DNA of 64,000 nucleotides from Larix kaempferi. Taxonomy: Eukaryota; Streptophyta; Pinopsida; Pinales; Pinaceae. Position numbers and translations under genes: made by a program. Location: positions 496,001 to 560,000 of the forward strand of contig BSBM01000442.1 in NCBI GenBank assembly GCA_027924585.1, written 5' to 3'. The notes beneath the pieces were generated by a model. That model saw only the letters and a list, made by a program, of their open reading frames with translations, was not told the origin of the DNA and searched no databases. Of this stretch, positions 43,687 through 55,127 are shown piece after piece. Every line of letters starts with the position of its first letter. The first letter of the stretch is position 1.

Positions 43687-45875
43687 AAACGTACATTGAT
43701 TTAAGTTTTCAATTTGAATGCCATATTCTTTGATTTCTTTGCAAGCCATTTCTTTTGCCTCCTGATCCTCTTTCACCATCAGATCTTCTTGTTGAAAGGT
43801 CCGTTAGCTTTCTCTGAGTCTATGGGTTTAATTATCAAACCATTTCATTGCTCATCCTTGGAGATCCCTTTTATTTTTGCTTTGGGAATTCGACAGTCAC
43901 ACCTGGGCAGTGTAACCGGAGCGTCGTCCTTTCACAGGTGCTTTTTTCCTTTCTGTGGTCTACGCCATCGGCGCTAAACCCCTACACATCATCTGCGTCG
44001 GGTGCTAAGTGCCTAACCGTAGCCTGCATCGAGCAGTCAAGCCTAGGGTTTTAGTCACCCCTATCCATTATTTGAGTTTGGTTTATCTTACAGACCTCCT
44101 CTGCACTGTATCTTCCAGTCAGGGACCTTTTTTATGTTGCATTGTTAGTGTTTGGTTTTGTTTGGGTTGTTTCAGATTGGTTTTGGGTTCCATTTTGGAC
44201 AAGTTTGAGCTTTGGTAGTGGTGGACACTTTGGTCTCCCCCACCTTCATCCACTTGACCTTGCATTCCCTCCTCTCCTCACCTGATCTGATCCTTGTATT
44301 GGATCCAATCCCATGCCTCTTTTTTCACATGTTACTTACCTTTTGTACAAGTTATTTAGCTTTGCTTGTGTTTGCTTTATTTTGAGTGTTTTTGTGTGTC
44401 TTTAATCCATTTGAGTGCTTGTCATTTTCTTGAGAGTTTCTGAGTATTTGGAGTGCTACAAGTATTTTTTCTTTTCAGTCATTCATACTTAAAAATCATT
44501 GTTGTTATCAAGTCGTAGTCTTGGTATATCATTGGAAAAATTAAAAGTGCTTCATTTTTACGTTTTCAAGTGCATTTGAAAATTGTTGTAGAAATCGGTT
44601 CATGCATTGGAATTCATCATAGATCTTTTCGGAAAGTTTGAAAAAGAATTCATCATTTGTATTTTTCTCAAATTATGAGCCATTCATTTTCTTGAAAAAT
44701 CCAAAACATAGTCAATTTTTTTTCAATAAGTGATTCCATGTTTGAAAAAGTTATATGTACTTTTGATTTTCATGCTTTTAGGTTGCCATAGTGAAACTTG
44801 AAAAGCTAGTGTGCTCTAGATCGAAATTCTCTCTTTTTCGTCATCTTTGATTTCATACTCAATTGAAAAAGACAAAAAGAAAATGATTAGATTTGGTTGT
44901 AATGCTTGTTGATTTTCGTGTTTTGCTTGGAAAAATGGAAAAAACGAAAAGAGTACTTTTGTTGTCAAATTTGGTAGATTTGGGATTGTGTTGCATTTTT
45001 GTTGTTTTGGTAAAATCACTTGGAAAAAGTTTTATCCCTCCCATATATAGATTTCATCAAAATAAAAGTACATTTATTCATGTAGCTAGGGCTTGCATTA
45101 TGCTTACATTTATGTACTCACCTCATGCATTCACCTAACCGTCCAAATAAAATTAACGGCAGAACTAGGGTAAAATTTTTAGTAACTTGTGTGTTAAGTT
45201 AGAGACGTGTTCCGGCGTTGTAAAACGTGGCAGCTGTCATTACTTGCTAGCACTATATTCTGGCGGTATTGTAGTCTTCCACATGCCAACCAGTATATCG
45301 AAGCTCTTTCATGTACCAACCAAGTATATCAAAGTCTCTTTCACGTACCTTAGGGTATATCGAAAGGAACTTCACGTACTTTGCGTATATCAAAAGGTGT
45401 TTCACGTACTTGGTAGTATATAGGAATCTCTCGTGCCATACAGTTGTGCATTAGACAACACCACTACCGATTTGATCTCCCACGTACCTTGATTATATCA
45501 GGAGACACCATTAGGATTCCTTAAACCAACTAAGCTGTCCATTTGTTCGTCTTAGCAGAGAAATACACCAAGAATAGCACTCGAGGATATTACTACGCAC
45601 GTGCCATCCAGGTAGTCGGGTATTCAGGAAAGGGTATGGTTCCAATCCTCCTTGGCATGTTTTACTATTGGACCCAGCAGTATATAGCGAGTTGCAAAGC
45701 CTTGACAATCCTGTGAGGTTCCAGACTTTTGAATCCACTCCTATCACATAAGTTTGCTTGCGGCCTTAGTTTGTGTAGTTTTTCTGGACTGCTTTTTCTT
45801 TTGTTTAGATACCCTTAGGAGAGAAACTTTGGTTCAGTCATAGCTGACTTTCCTTGGAGAAGGTCCCGTAGGATT
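43687..45875 (+). other. 2.2-kb leader of gypsy C
   Basis: Long untranslated DNA between primer site and gag, typical in size for Tat-lineage elements. Short frames have no domain. It includes the tandem repeat at 45285-45440. Confidence 0.6.
45285..45440. repeat. leader tandem repeat, about 30-38 bp units
   Basis: Four to five imperfect copies of TTTCACGTAC(C/T)T-n-GTATATC(A/G)AA run from 45285 to 45440; a single related copy near 45480-45500 follows. Units vary in length through small indels. Confidence 0.65.
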
Positions 45876-48834
45876 ATGAACTTACCACCCGAATATCCCC
45901 TTAACCAGGAGGTAATTTCGAAGTTAAGAATGGAACCACATGCCACGGTCGTTTCACCTGAAGTAGAAAACCCTACCTTGAATGTTGGAGCACATCTGTT
46001 CCCTCCATATTCACCCACCTCCAACCCCTCAAGGGGTGAAGAGGTGGGAACTTCCACTTCACAAGACTTACCTCCCATTTTACCAGGAGAGCCTGGATCA
46101 TTAGAATGGTTAAATCCTCTCGAGAATGACCCTGTATTGGCTGTTGGTTGAGCTACATCCTTTTGGACATCATCTCTAGGCCACCCAGTGGCTCATTTTC
46201 CCATTGCATCCCCACCTAGTTGGGCTACTCCTGACGACCCTCTAGCACCATATCATGATCGTATGACTCGATTACGTGCTGTGGGTGAGGAGTTTCGAAG
46301 ATAAAGTCTTTTACAAAGGGTTGAAGACCCGACGTTACCTCCATATCAGCCACTCTCGAGTCTTTATTTATCTTATGATTCACCAAAATCACCCAACCAC
46401 CACGTGACCACTTATGAATTTGTTCAACCCTCACTTCCTGTGAGTACACCCCTTAGATAGGAGATCAGTTCTATACCTCAAACGACTCAAACTATTGAAG
46501 GAAAACAGTCCAACACACCTATTACTACCACGGTTACATTACCCACTCCTCCCCCACCCCAAAATTCGCGGGGAGGATACTCTTTACCCCCTACCGTTCT
46601 TCTGGGTAATGTTAATACCGTGGTAGGTAATCAATAACCTACGTTGGGTCAAAGATTGCTTAGTGTTCAGCATGTTGTTTCTGGGGGGAAACGCCTGTCT
46701 CCTAACCCGAAGGAGAAGTTCCCATCGGTCCTTCCGCTGGAAATTCCCTCCCCGCTGTCCCATCCACCACGGGACTATCCCATGTTGGGGGACCATCCAA
46801 TGTAATTCAACCACTATGGATTCAAATGTATCCAGGTTATCTTAACCCTGTGTCGGGACAATTCAATCCCGGAAATGCACTCTACATGATACCTTATCCC
46901 GCCAATCCATACACTCTATGGGGGAATCAAAATGTTTTACAACATGTACCCCCACCAACCTTCCCTCAAGTACCACCACCCCCACTTGGTCCTCCTCCAC
47001 CTCCCACCAGAGGTGGAGGGCCCCCATATAATCCCGAAGGAGGTGGAACTCTACCTTCTGGTGGAGGACCACCCCCTTTTGGTCACAATGTCCCACCCCC
47101 TCCCAGCGATAGAGACGGAGGTCCTCCCCCTTTCGTAGGAGGCGGAGGACCACCCCCCCTCGATGGCGATGGACCCCCATCTTACAGTGGAGGACCCCCC
47201 CTTTCGGAGGTGGTGGTGGAGGACCCCCTTATTATGATGAAGGTGGTGGTGATGGACCATACCCTTCTGTTGGCGGCAGTGGCGGAGGCCCCTATCCCTC
47301 CAGTGGAGGAGGTGCCCCCCCCCCCTCCTGGAAGAGGCGGTGGAGGACCACCTTATTATAGTAGTGGAGGTGGACATCCACCCACCCCCAGCGGTGGTGG
47401 AAAACCTCCACCCCCTCTTGGCAGTGGCGGTGGACCTCCACCACCACCCCCCCCCCCCTGGGCAGTGGCAACGGACCCCCACCCTATGGCTATGGACCAC
47501 CTTATTTTGGTGGCGGACCTACATATTGTTCGGGTAACATACCCCCTTATGGCCAGTTTCCCCAGGGAACACCATATAACCAATCGATTCAAGGCCCTAC
47601 CAGTCTATACATTCCCTATCAGTACCCCCAGATGAACCAACAGTTGCCATTTTTGGCTACTTTGGACCTACCTAACCTGTCTCATCTGACGAATGATCCC
47701 ATCTTCCACGGGCATAATTGGCCACCCATTCCAGTTAAGTTACCATTAGATATACCCAAATTTGATGGAAAGCCTGGTGAAGACCCAAAAAACCATGTGA
47801 TGACATACCATTTATGGTGTTCATTCAACTCCTTGATGGACGACTCGATCCGTCTTAGGTTATTTCAACGGACTCTCACCGGCCCAGCTGCCAAGTGGTA
47901 TATTGAACTACCACCAAAATCCTTTCCATATTTTGGTTCTCTTGCTATGTCATTTTTGACCCACTTCCAGTTTCCCATTCGCTATGATACTGGTACCGAC
48001 TTATTGACCTCTCTTCTCCAGAATACCGCGACTCACATCTCGGATCATATCCACAAGTGGCGGCGAAGACGACGTCTTATTAAGGCTCACATTTCGGACC
48101 AAATCCTAGCTGACTAGTTCACAAAGTCACTTTTACATGTCGTAGCTCGAGACGTTTCCATGGTAGGGGCCGTCACCAAGGAATAGGCTATTTCCCGTGC
48201 CCATTACTTAGACCTGGTCTATGCTCAATCTGGCACGTTATACAAAATTGTTATTGATGCAGCCCACCCTATGTATCACCCTGCCCAACCACCTAAGGGA
48301 CCTCAATCCGATGGAATCATTGGTTCCCTTACCACCCAGCCTCCTACTCAAATTGGTGGATCGTTGAACCCTCCAGGTTCTTCTCCATCCCCACCATAGG
48401 ATGGAAATAGAACCACCAAATCATCTACTCCTTCCTCCACCAAAGAAGTGAATTCTGTTCAAACAGCTTCACCTCATAAATCCTGTGGTAAGAAGAAAAA
48501 CAAATGGAAACCTAAGAAACCTTCTAATCAGCAAGAGACCAAGCCCACCCCCGAAGAAACCAAACAGAAGAGGAAGTTGAAGTATCCTTGCTTACTGTGA
48601 GGTGGTGACTATTTCTATAATGAATGTCCCCACCGAGACGAAGGGCAAAATTTTCTCAAAGGAACCTCTACTACCGCAATTCTCAACGATCCCTTCCCCA
48701 CTCAAAACCAACAACTGATCACACACACCTCTCCCTCCCAAGGAGAGGCATCCTCCACCGCACATGTTCTCATGATGCGTAGTGATACCATCAAATTGAA
48801 CACACATTCGCGTTCATATGACTTGGTCCCTTAG
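45876..48834 (+). pseudogene. gypsy C gag
   Basis: The frame starts at ATG 45876 (MNLPPEYPLNQEVISKLRME) and can be followed to about 46820 with stops at 46149, 46303, 46456, 46635 and 46803, each a TGA, TAA or TAG one C-to-T step from Arg or Gln. After a frame change comes a Gly/Pro-rich block (46960-47560), then the capsid core: PKFDGKPGEDPKNHVMTYHL, RLRLFQRTLTGPAAKWYIEL and SLAMSFLTHFQF. The stop at 48115-48117 stands where relatives have Trp. The zinc knuckle near 48585-48620 has lost its second Cys to a stop and its His to Tyr. The role was particle formation; it is dead. Confidence 0.82.
46960..47560 (+). repeat. Gly/Pro-rich low-complexity block in gag
   Basis: Imperfect GG(A/T)GG-CC(A/T)CC(A/C)CC units encode runs of PPP and GGG (such as GGGPPYNPEGGG). 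Indels in the block shift the frame. The mixture of C-runs and G-runs makes long open frames on both strands; these are not separate genes. Confidence 0.8.
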
Positions 48835-49690
48835 AAGGAACCCATTGGAAGTAATACTGAAAATATTCCACTTCTATTCCCAATGTCACTGTACTGCACG
48901 CTCCTCTCACCATTAACGTGGAAGTGGTCGCCGCCCCATTAGATTATAATATTTTACTTGGTCATAATTTATTTTATGCCATGACTGTAGTGGCATCATC
49001 TATCTTCTGCATAGTACAATTCCCCCACCAAGGCCGAATTGTTACTATCGACCAACTGGATTTATGCACACCTGACACCACTACTCATCTGGGTGGTAAT
49101 GTTCCATTACTTGGATAATATTTGCAGCTATATGAGAGTGTGGTGGTCGGCCTCATAAAAGACTCATCTCTTATGGGAATCTTTCCAACCTCGGATCCCC
49201 CTAATCATGTTGCCACGGTGAACATGATCTCCTCCAGGATTTCATCTATCCCCAACTCTACTGATCAATCGCTTGTACCTGATGAAGCCACTACGCACCT
49301 GATTGGAGACACTATGCCTCTTTCACCTGTTGAACTCACTTATGAGGCTATCCAGTCAGCACCGGAGGACCACCTGGATGTGGCCTCTACCTCCTCTTCT
49401 CTACAGCGGATGTCATCCTTACCCAATCCTCTGCTCCAGGCTTTTCATTCTGACGATTCAATTATGGAAATCATGAGTGCATATGACCCTCCATGGGAAG
49501 ACCTTCACCATCGATCGTCTTTTCTACCTCTGTTGGACTTTGTGGAGAACCACATTACCACCATCTTTACATTGGATGTCTACCCTTGCACTCATTCCCC
49601 GATACTTACGTGTCAAACAGACACTGAAGGCAACTTGGTCAACATTGAACCTACCATTCCGGTCGACATATCGGTTACTTCTGGTGTAGT
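48835..49690 (+). pseudogene. gypsy C protease remnant and linker
   Basis: APLDYNILLGHNLFYAMTVV (about 48933-48992) is the C-terminal part of a gypsy aspartic protease, followed by RIVTIDQLDLC. The D-S/T-G active-site segment is not visible upstream, so the catalytic half is lost or scrambled. From 49122 to 49712 a long linker leads to reverse transcriptase, with no domain that I recognise. Confidence 0.7.
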
Positions 49691-49739
49691 GCAACTCATT
49701 CGTTTAGGCTAGAAGTGTTCCCCTGAAGAGATTACAATG

Positions 49740-51224
49740 TTCACAACCTTGTTCAAGAAATTTTAAGATGTGTTTGCTTGGACCTACAAGGAGATTCCCG
49801 GGATAGACCCCGCTATTGTTTCACATGAGATTCAAACCTATCCTGATGCTAAACCAGTTCGGAAAAAGTTGCGACCGGTACACCCTCGAAAGACTACGGC
49901 AATTGAAAAGCTCTTGAAAGTTAGCTTTATCTACCCTGTCCCACTGACAGAATGGGTCTCAAATGTCGTCTCTATAGCTAAAAATCAAGGTACCATTTGT
50001 GTCTGCGTCAATTATCGGGATCTCAATAAGGCTTGTCCTAAGGACAATTACCCGACTCCCTTTATCGGTCAGATCATTTCCATTTTTGTTGGAAGTGTCA
50101 TTTTCTCTTTCATGGATGGCTTTTCTGGTTACAACCAGATTGAGATCCACCTGACTGATCAACATAAGACAGCTTTCATCTGTTCTTGGGGCACATTTTC
50201 TTATCGCAAGCTCCCTTTTGGCCTTAAAAATGATGGTGCCACATTCCAGCAGGCCATGTCGTATGCTTTTCATGATGTGAAGTACTTTGTGGAACCTTAT
50301 CTCGACGATCTACCTGCCCATTCATGGCAGCGTCAATACCACATTGATCATCTGATAGTCGTTTTCCTAAGATGCAGGCAGTATAACATCTGCCTGAACC
50401 CTCACAAGTGTATCTTCTCCGTCGATTCTAGACACCTCCTCAGTTTTATTGTCTTGAAGGATGGGATCCGCATTGATCCCTTGAAGGTGGAAACCATCGT
50501 CACTCTCCCACCTCCCATTGACATTACGGAACTGCAAAGTTTTCAAGGGAAGGCAACTTACTTACGACATTTTTTCTATAATTTCACGCAAAAGACGTAG
50601 GGTTATATGAGACTACTCAAGAAGGACGTCCCGTTCATGTGGGATGACCAAGCACAACAATCCTTTGATAGTCTCAAACATGCTATCATGCACACCCCTG
50701 TGCTCCAACCGCCCAATTACTTCAAGGATTATATCATTTATCTTGTTGCTTCTACCACCACGATCGCCATGGTCTTGGTACAAGAAGACAACAACGCCCA
50801 GGAACATGTGATATATTACTTAAGTAAGGGTCTTATTGGCACCGAAACTCGTTACTCACATGTTGAGAAGCTCGCTCTCGTGACAGTTATTTCCGTCCAA
50901 AATTTCCGACATTACATATTGCTCCACACCACCACCATCATCGTCGATTCGAATCCCATGTACCACGTTTTGACACGTCAGGTACTTGGGGGCAAGTATT
51001 CACACTGGATCATGATACTACAGGAATTCGATCTCCTATTCGAAAAGGCTAAGTCTAAAAATTCTTTGGTGTTTGTCGAGCTTATCTGTGATCTTCCCAG
51101 TGTTGATGTAGAATTTGAGCCCAATGATTCTCTTCCAGATGAATCATTGTTCCTCATCAGCACGTCTGATCCGTGGTATGGAGATACTAGATATTACTTT
51201 ATATCTTCAGAACCAATGTTTTAG
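49740..51224 (+). pseudogene. gypsy C reverse transcriptase and RNase H
   Basis: The entry DVFAWTYKEIPGIDPAIVSH is preceded by a TAA (49765-49767) where relatives have Gln or Arg. Conserved blocks are VCVNYRDLNKACPKDNYPTP, FSFMDGFSGYNQIEIHLTDQ, KLPFGLKNDGATFQQAM and a catalytic YLDD (50298-50309). A TAG at 50598-50600 precedes GYMRLLKKDVPFMW. RNase H continues with LVASTTTIAMVLVQED, RYSHVEKLALVTVISVQNFR and VLGGKYSHWI. Apart from those stops the frame is intact for nearly 1.5 kb. Substrate is the element's own RNA and DNA in the cytoplasmic particle. Confidence 0.9.
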
Positions 51225-52438
51225 CCCCCAACTGTCTCGTGACGACCGTCATCAAATACACCACCATGCAAAGTATTACCTGATCGTCAGTGATACCTTG
51301 TACCGTTGTGGTATTGATTATAGTCTTCGACGTTGTCTCACTCATGAGGAGGATGAACACGTTTTAAATGACTGTCACGCTGGGGCTTGTGGAGGTCATG
51401 TTTTTGGGATGGCTATGGCCTAGAAGATACTTCGCGTTGGATATTATTGGCCATCCATCTTTAAAGATTGTCTCGATGCCATCAAAATATTTCCTCCATG
51501 CCATCATTTTCAAATGAAAAAGCGCACCCACCCAGCCCCGTTACACCTGGTTATTGTTGTTGGTCCCTTCGCTAAATGGGGCATTGACTTCATGCACTAT
51601 AATCCTACCTTGGCTGGGGGAATGGTTACGTCATAGTAGCCGTGGATTACTTTACAAAGTGGGTTGATGCTATGCCTACGTACACAGATGACAGCAAAAC
51701 CACCGCACTCTTCATGTTCAATCATGTTATAGCGCAGTTCGGAGTTCCTCAAGCTATAGTCACTGACCATGGTTCTCACTTTCAGAACCACATGGTTGAT
51801 GAATTGAGCACTAGATTGGGTTTTCTCCATGAAAACTCAACACCTTACTACCCGCAGTCCAATGGACAAGTAGAGGCCATTAACAAGGTCTTGAAAACCA
51901 TGATCCAATGCATTGTGGGTATGCACAAGTCTAACTGGCACAACATGCTCTTTTCGCACTATAGGCTTATCAAACTTTCGTCAAGACGGCCAGTGGATTT
52001 ACCCCCTTCCAATTAGTTTATGGATTGGAGGCAGTCCTACCAATAGAGTGTGAGATTCCATCCCTCAAACTCCCAGTTGAACTTCTCCCTAACACTACTG
52101 CTAAGGAAGAACGCTTCCTCTACCTGGAAAAACTCGATGAGACTCGCCGCGATGTCCCTCTTGCCAACGAGGCACATAAGAAATGCATCAAAGCGCAGTA
52201 TGACAAATCGGTAGAGCCTCGCGTCTATAGCGACGGTGATTTGGTCCTCACATACGACCAAAGACACGATAAGCTGGGGGAAGGAAAGTTCGAGTCCATG
52301 TGGCATGGACCCTACATAGTGAAGTGTGTTCTAGAGAAGGGAGCCTACGAACTAGAAGACTACAATGGGATATCTTTAGGTGAACCCCGCAATGAAATTT
52401 ACCTGAAGAGGTACTATGCCTGAGATTTTCATGCACAA
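51225..52438 (+). pseudogene. gypsy C integrase
   Basis: The zinc finger region has DTLYRCGIDYSLRRCLTHEE and HAGACGGHVFG. A TAG at 51421-51423 stands where relatives have Gln (AQKILR). The first Cys of the C-x2-C pair is lost (IFPPCHHF). All three catalytic acids are visible: WGIDFM, IVTDHGSHF and NGQVEAINKV. Frame changes lie near 51625 and 52000. The C-terminal part (LVLTYDQRHDKLGEGKFESM, LKRYYA) ends with a TGA at 52421-52423. Confidence 0.88.
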
Positions 52439-52552
52439 GTAAGATGTATATACTGTACATGGCGTGTGTGTTTCTGTGTGGTGTGACGCTTTTGTTTAGT
52501 GTGTCTACATCTTGTTTTCGCTTCTTATACCATGTTTTGTCTGCATGTGCAG
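52439..52552 (+). other. probable intron between integrase and second RNase H
   Basis: It begins GTAAGATG and ends TTTTGTCTGCATGTGCAG, with a T-rich tract before the AG; length 114 bp. Splicing CAA to ATG keeps the frame from the integrase tail into the RNase H if the TGA at 52421 was once an Arg codon. Introns are known in Ogre elements of the Tat group, though at another place. Splicing is inferred from sequence only. Confidence 0.5.
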
Positions 52553-52914
52553 ATGGAAACTTGCTACGGATTCACAGACGGTGCTCGCCAGCATACCCGT
52601 AACCTTGCTTCGGCAACCTAGGTACTTTACTCTCCCACCAATGAGATTATCATCTCAGGAGGAAGTTGTCTAGGTTTCGCAACCAACAACGCCGCAGAAT
52701 ATCAAGCGGTGATTGGAACCCTAGCCGATGCTTTTTCCTTGGGTATGGACCATGTTGTTATCTATTTGGATTCATAACTAGTGGTTTCTCATCTTAACCA
52801 GATTTATGCTATTCGTGACCCTACTCTACTCCATCTCTACAGATGATTCCATCTTCTGGAAAGGTCCTTTGAATATATTCAATACCTGCACATTCCACGA
52901 GATATGAATGTAGT
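52553..52914 (+). pseudogene. second RNase H (aRNH) of gypsy C, first part
   Basis: An RNase H of the kind called archaeal-type or aRNH, found in Tat-lineage elements in addition to the usual gypsy RNase H. Seen are YGFTDGARQHT (first Asp), GGSCLGFATNNAAEYQAVIG (catalytic Glu), VVIYLDS (Asp) and LLERSFEYIQYLHIPRDMNV. Stops at 52619-52621, 52777-52779 and 52843-52845 stand where relatives have Trp, Gln and Arg. It lies after integrase rather than between RNase H and integrase. The frame is broken at 52914 by element D and resumes at 59409. Confidence 0.85.
52910..52914. repeat. target site duplication GTAGT, left copy
   Basis: Repeated exactly at 59409-59413 on the other side of element D. 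Confidence 0.95.
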
Positions 52915-54940
52915 TGTAATATCCCTTTTTCAAATTTTATTAAAATGCCCAATTTTCCACTTTTTTCCTTGGTTCGACCTTTGACTAGTTTCGATCTCTA
53001 GGTCCCAAATCTGCCCCAAATGATCCGAAATCTTCTGAGAAGGTATATGAATGATATTAGAACATAAATATGTGTTTTAGGGATGCCTTTGTACCTTTAA
53101 AACACTTCTGCAAATACTCTTTCAATTCTGGTCAATGTAGGTAACTTTACTAGTAATTTGCCTTTGACTAGTATTGGTCTCTATGTCTCGAATTGACTCC
53201 AAATGCATTCAAATCTTCAAGGAAGGTGTATGAATGATATTAAGACTTGAATATTATGTTCAGGGATGATATATGGCCACCAAAATACCTCTACAAACTC
53301 TCTTAAGATTCTGGACCAAGTATGCAATTTTACTAGTAATTTGGGGTTCAAATCCCCCTGGGGTAAGTATTGAAAATGGCTTCCCAAATGCCTCCAAAGC
53401 CACTCAAATTTATGAACAGAGGTAGGAAATGTATTAAGGATGTTATTAAGGTCTCATGTGCACCATTAATTGATTATTATATCTGTTCCAACCCTCTCCC
53501 ATTCAACTGCAAAAATCACCAATTCGACCCTTGGGGAAATGGCACTATTTCTTCTCCCAGTGCAATTAAACTAAGTAAAAATACTTCAAATGCTCAAGTA
53601 CAGTACATGAAACTTGTAAAATACATCCATGGCAGTCCATTAATCACAAATTCATCAGAGAATCATCCATTCATTCGAAATCATCATCAACACATTGGTT
53701 CACAACAAGGTAGTGGGGAAATGGCATTGTTCTTCCACTAAAAATGAGATTTATACATTTCTACTTGGAATTTCGACCTGAAACTTTTTGGAGATGAAGA
53801 ACAGAGTATTTAATTCATATTACAAAAGAAATGGGGCATTAAAAGCTTCCCCAAAGAGTACAATAGCTCACCAAAAACGCCCTCCCTCAAGGATCAAGAA
53901 TATGCCATCAAAACCGGAAATGGTTGAAGGAGTGAGCTGCAATAGAAGAAACCATGAGCTGCCCTGTAGCTTACACCTGCAAATAAAGACTCCATTAAAG
54001 CTCCAAATGAAAGGTCTGAATGGCCTTTCCAATTACCAACTTGGATGGGAATCTTTCACCCTCGAAATTGGCTAAGGCAAGAAACTAGTCATCCACTAGC
54101 TCTCCCTCTTCACAAATGCAATTGCAAATTCTACAAATGATCAAAAGCCGGTTTCCTTCTTTGTTATTGACATTTATAAACTTCTAATGTCCTCCATGGG
54201 TCGAATTCCTTCCAAGAGACTCATGCCAACTCAAGTTGGGAAGAGATTCCAAAGAATGCCACTTGTACAACAATTCCTAGTCTCCCACTTCCACCAAATC
54301 ACATGTGGAAGCATCTTAGCTGCCCTAACACCCTTGAGCGCCCTCTTGGAGTCTATTTTTAGCCCTGACATGTCATATATGTCATATGTCAGCCTTCAGG
54401 TCTGATTTGTGTCATAGGTGTCATAGCATCTTCATCATTGTTGTCATAGAGCTAGGGAATCTAGCCCAAGTGTCTCACTAGCTCCAAATTGCCTCTTCCT
54501 CTTCCATGGGAGTTACTCTTCCTCTATATTTCGACCTTGGATGAGTCATGCAATGAATAATACCTTTTGGACTCCCCCAATTATGTTACCATTCACCTTG
54601 AATTCGAATTGGTGAGAGAATGATGCCAAATGTAGTGGGGAAATCTAGCCATATGTGGGTCCCACTTCCTCCATGTGTCTTCATCATGAAATGCCACTTT
54701 GATTTTCACTTGTATATATTTATTTAGCTCCTTTATTAAATATTTATTCCATTCTAATGTTCAAACATCCTTTATTATCCCCATTATTCCAAATCCCAAA
54801 GCTTCAACCCCAAACCTAGGAAACTAGTAATTTTCCTCCTTGGCAATTATTTGACCTTTAGCATCAATTTGACAAACTCTAATGAATAGGGCTAATGTGA
54901 TTAGGCCATTGTGACCCAATGCCAAATTTGGGACATGACA
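52915..54940 (-). repeat. 3' LTR of element D (2026 bp)
   Basis: In plus coordinates it runs from TGTAATATCCCTTT to GGGACATGACA. Its plus-strand open frames (53370-53741, 53788-54075, 54187-54405) are repeated identically in the other LTR, and I take them as chance frames. Confidence 0.96.
52980..53345. repeat. 183-bp diverged tandem duplication inside the D LTR
   Basis: TTTGACTAGT recurs at 52980 and 53163; GTATATGAATGATATTA-like words and TACTAGTAATTTG recur at the same 183-bp offset. The two units differ at roughly a third of positions, so the duplication is far older than this insertion. The same structure is present in the right LTR. Confidence 0.85.
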
Positions 54941-54956
54941 AATCCTCCCTTCCCAA
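54941..54956 (-). other. polypurine tract of element D
   Basis: GGGAAGGGAGGATT on the minus strand lies directly before the 3' LTR. Confidence 0.85.
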
Positions 54957-55127
54957 TATTGCTTGTCCTCAAGCAATTTTAAACATGGGTGTTGAAGAAC
55001 CTGCTTTCTGTATAATTCTTTGAAGTTGCCATTGAATTGCCCAACCTTGAGTCTTTGAGTTTCCATGAAGATTTTAGAGAGGAACCACCATGCTTGCTGC
55101 TGCACTACTCTGATAAAAATAACTTTA

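Noticed and set aside
46863-47592. Several antisense and alternative frames in the Gly/Pro-rich gag block
   Set aside because: Base composition of GGN/CCN repeats gives open frames on both strands; no independent coding signal.
53370-54405. Three plus-strand frames of 123, 95 and 72 codons, repeated identically at 57838-58873
   Set aside because: They lie inside the two nearly identical LTRs of element D, antisense to it, and have no domain. Identity reflects recent LTR duplication, not selection.
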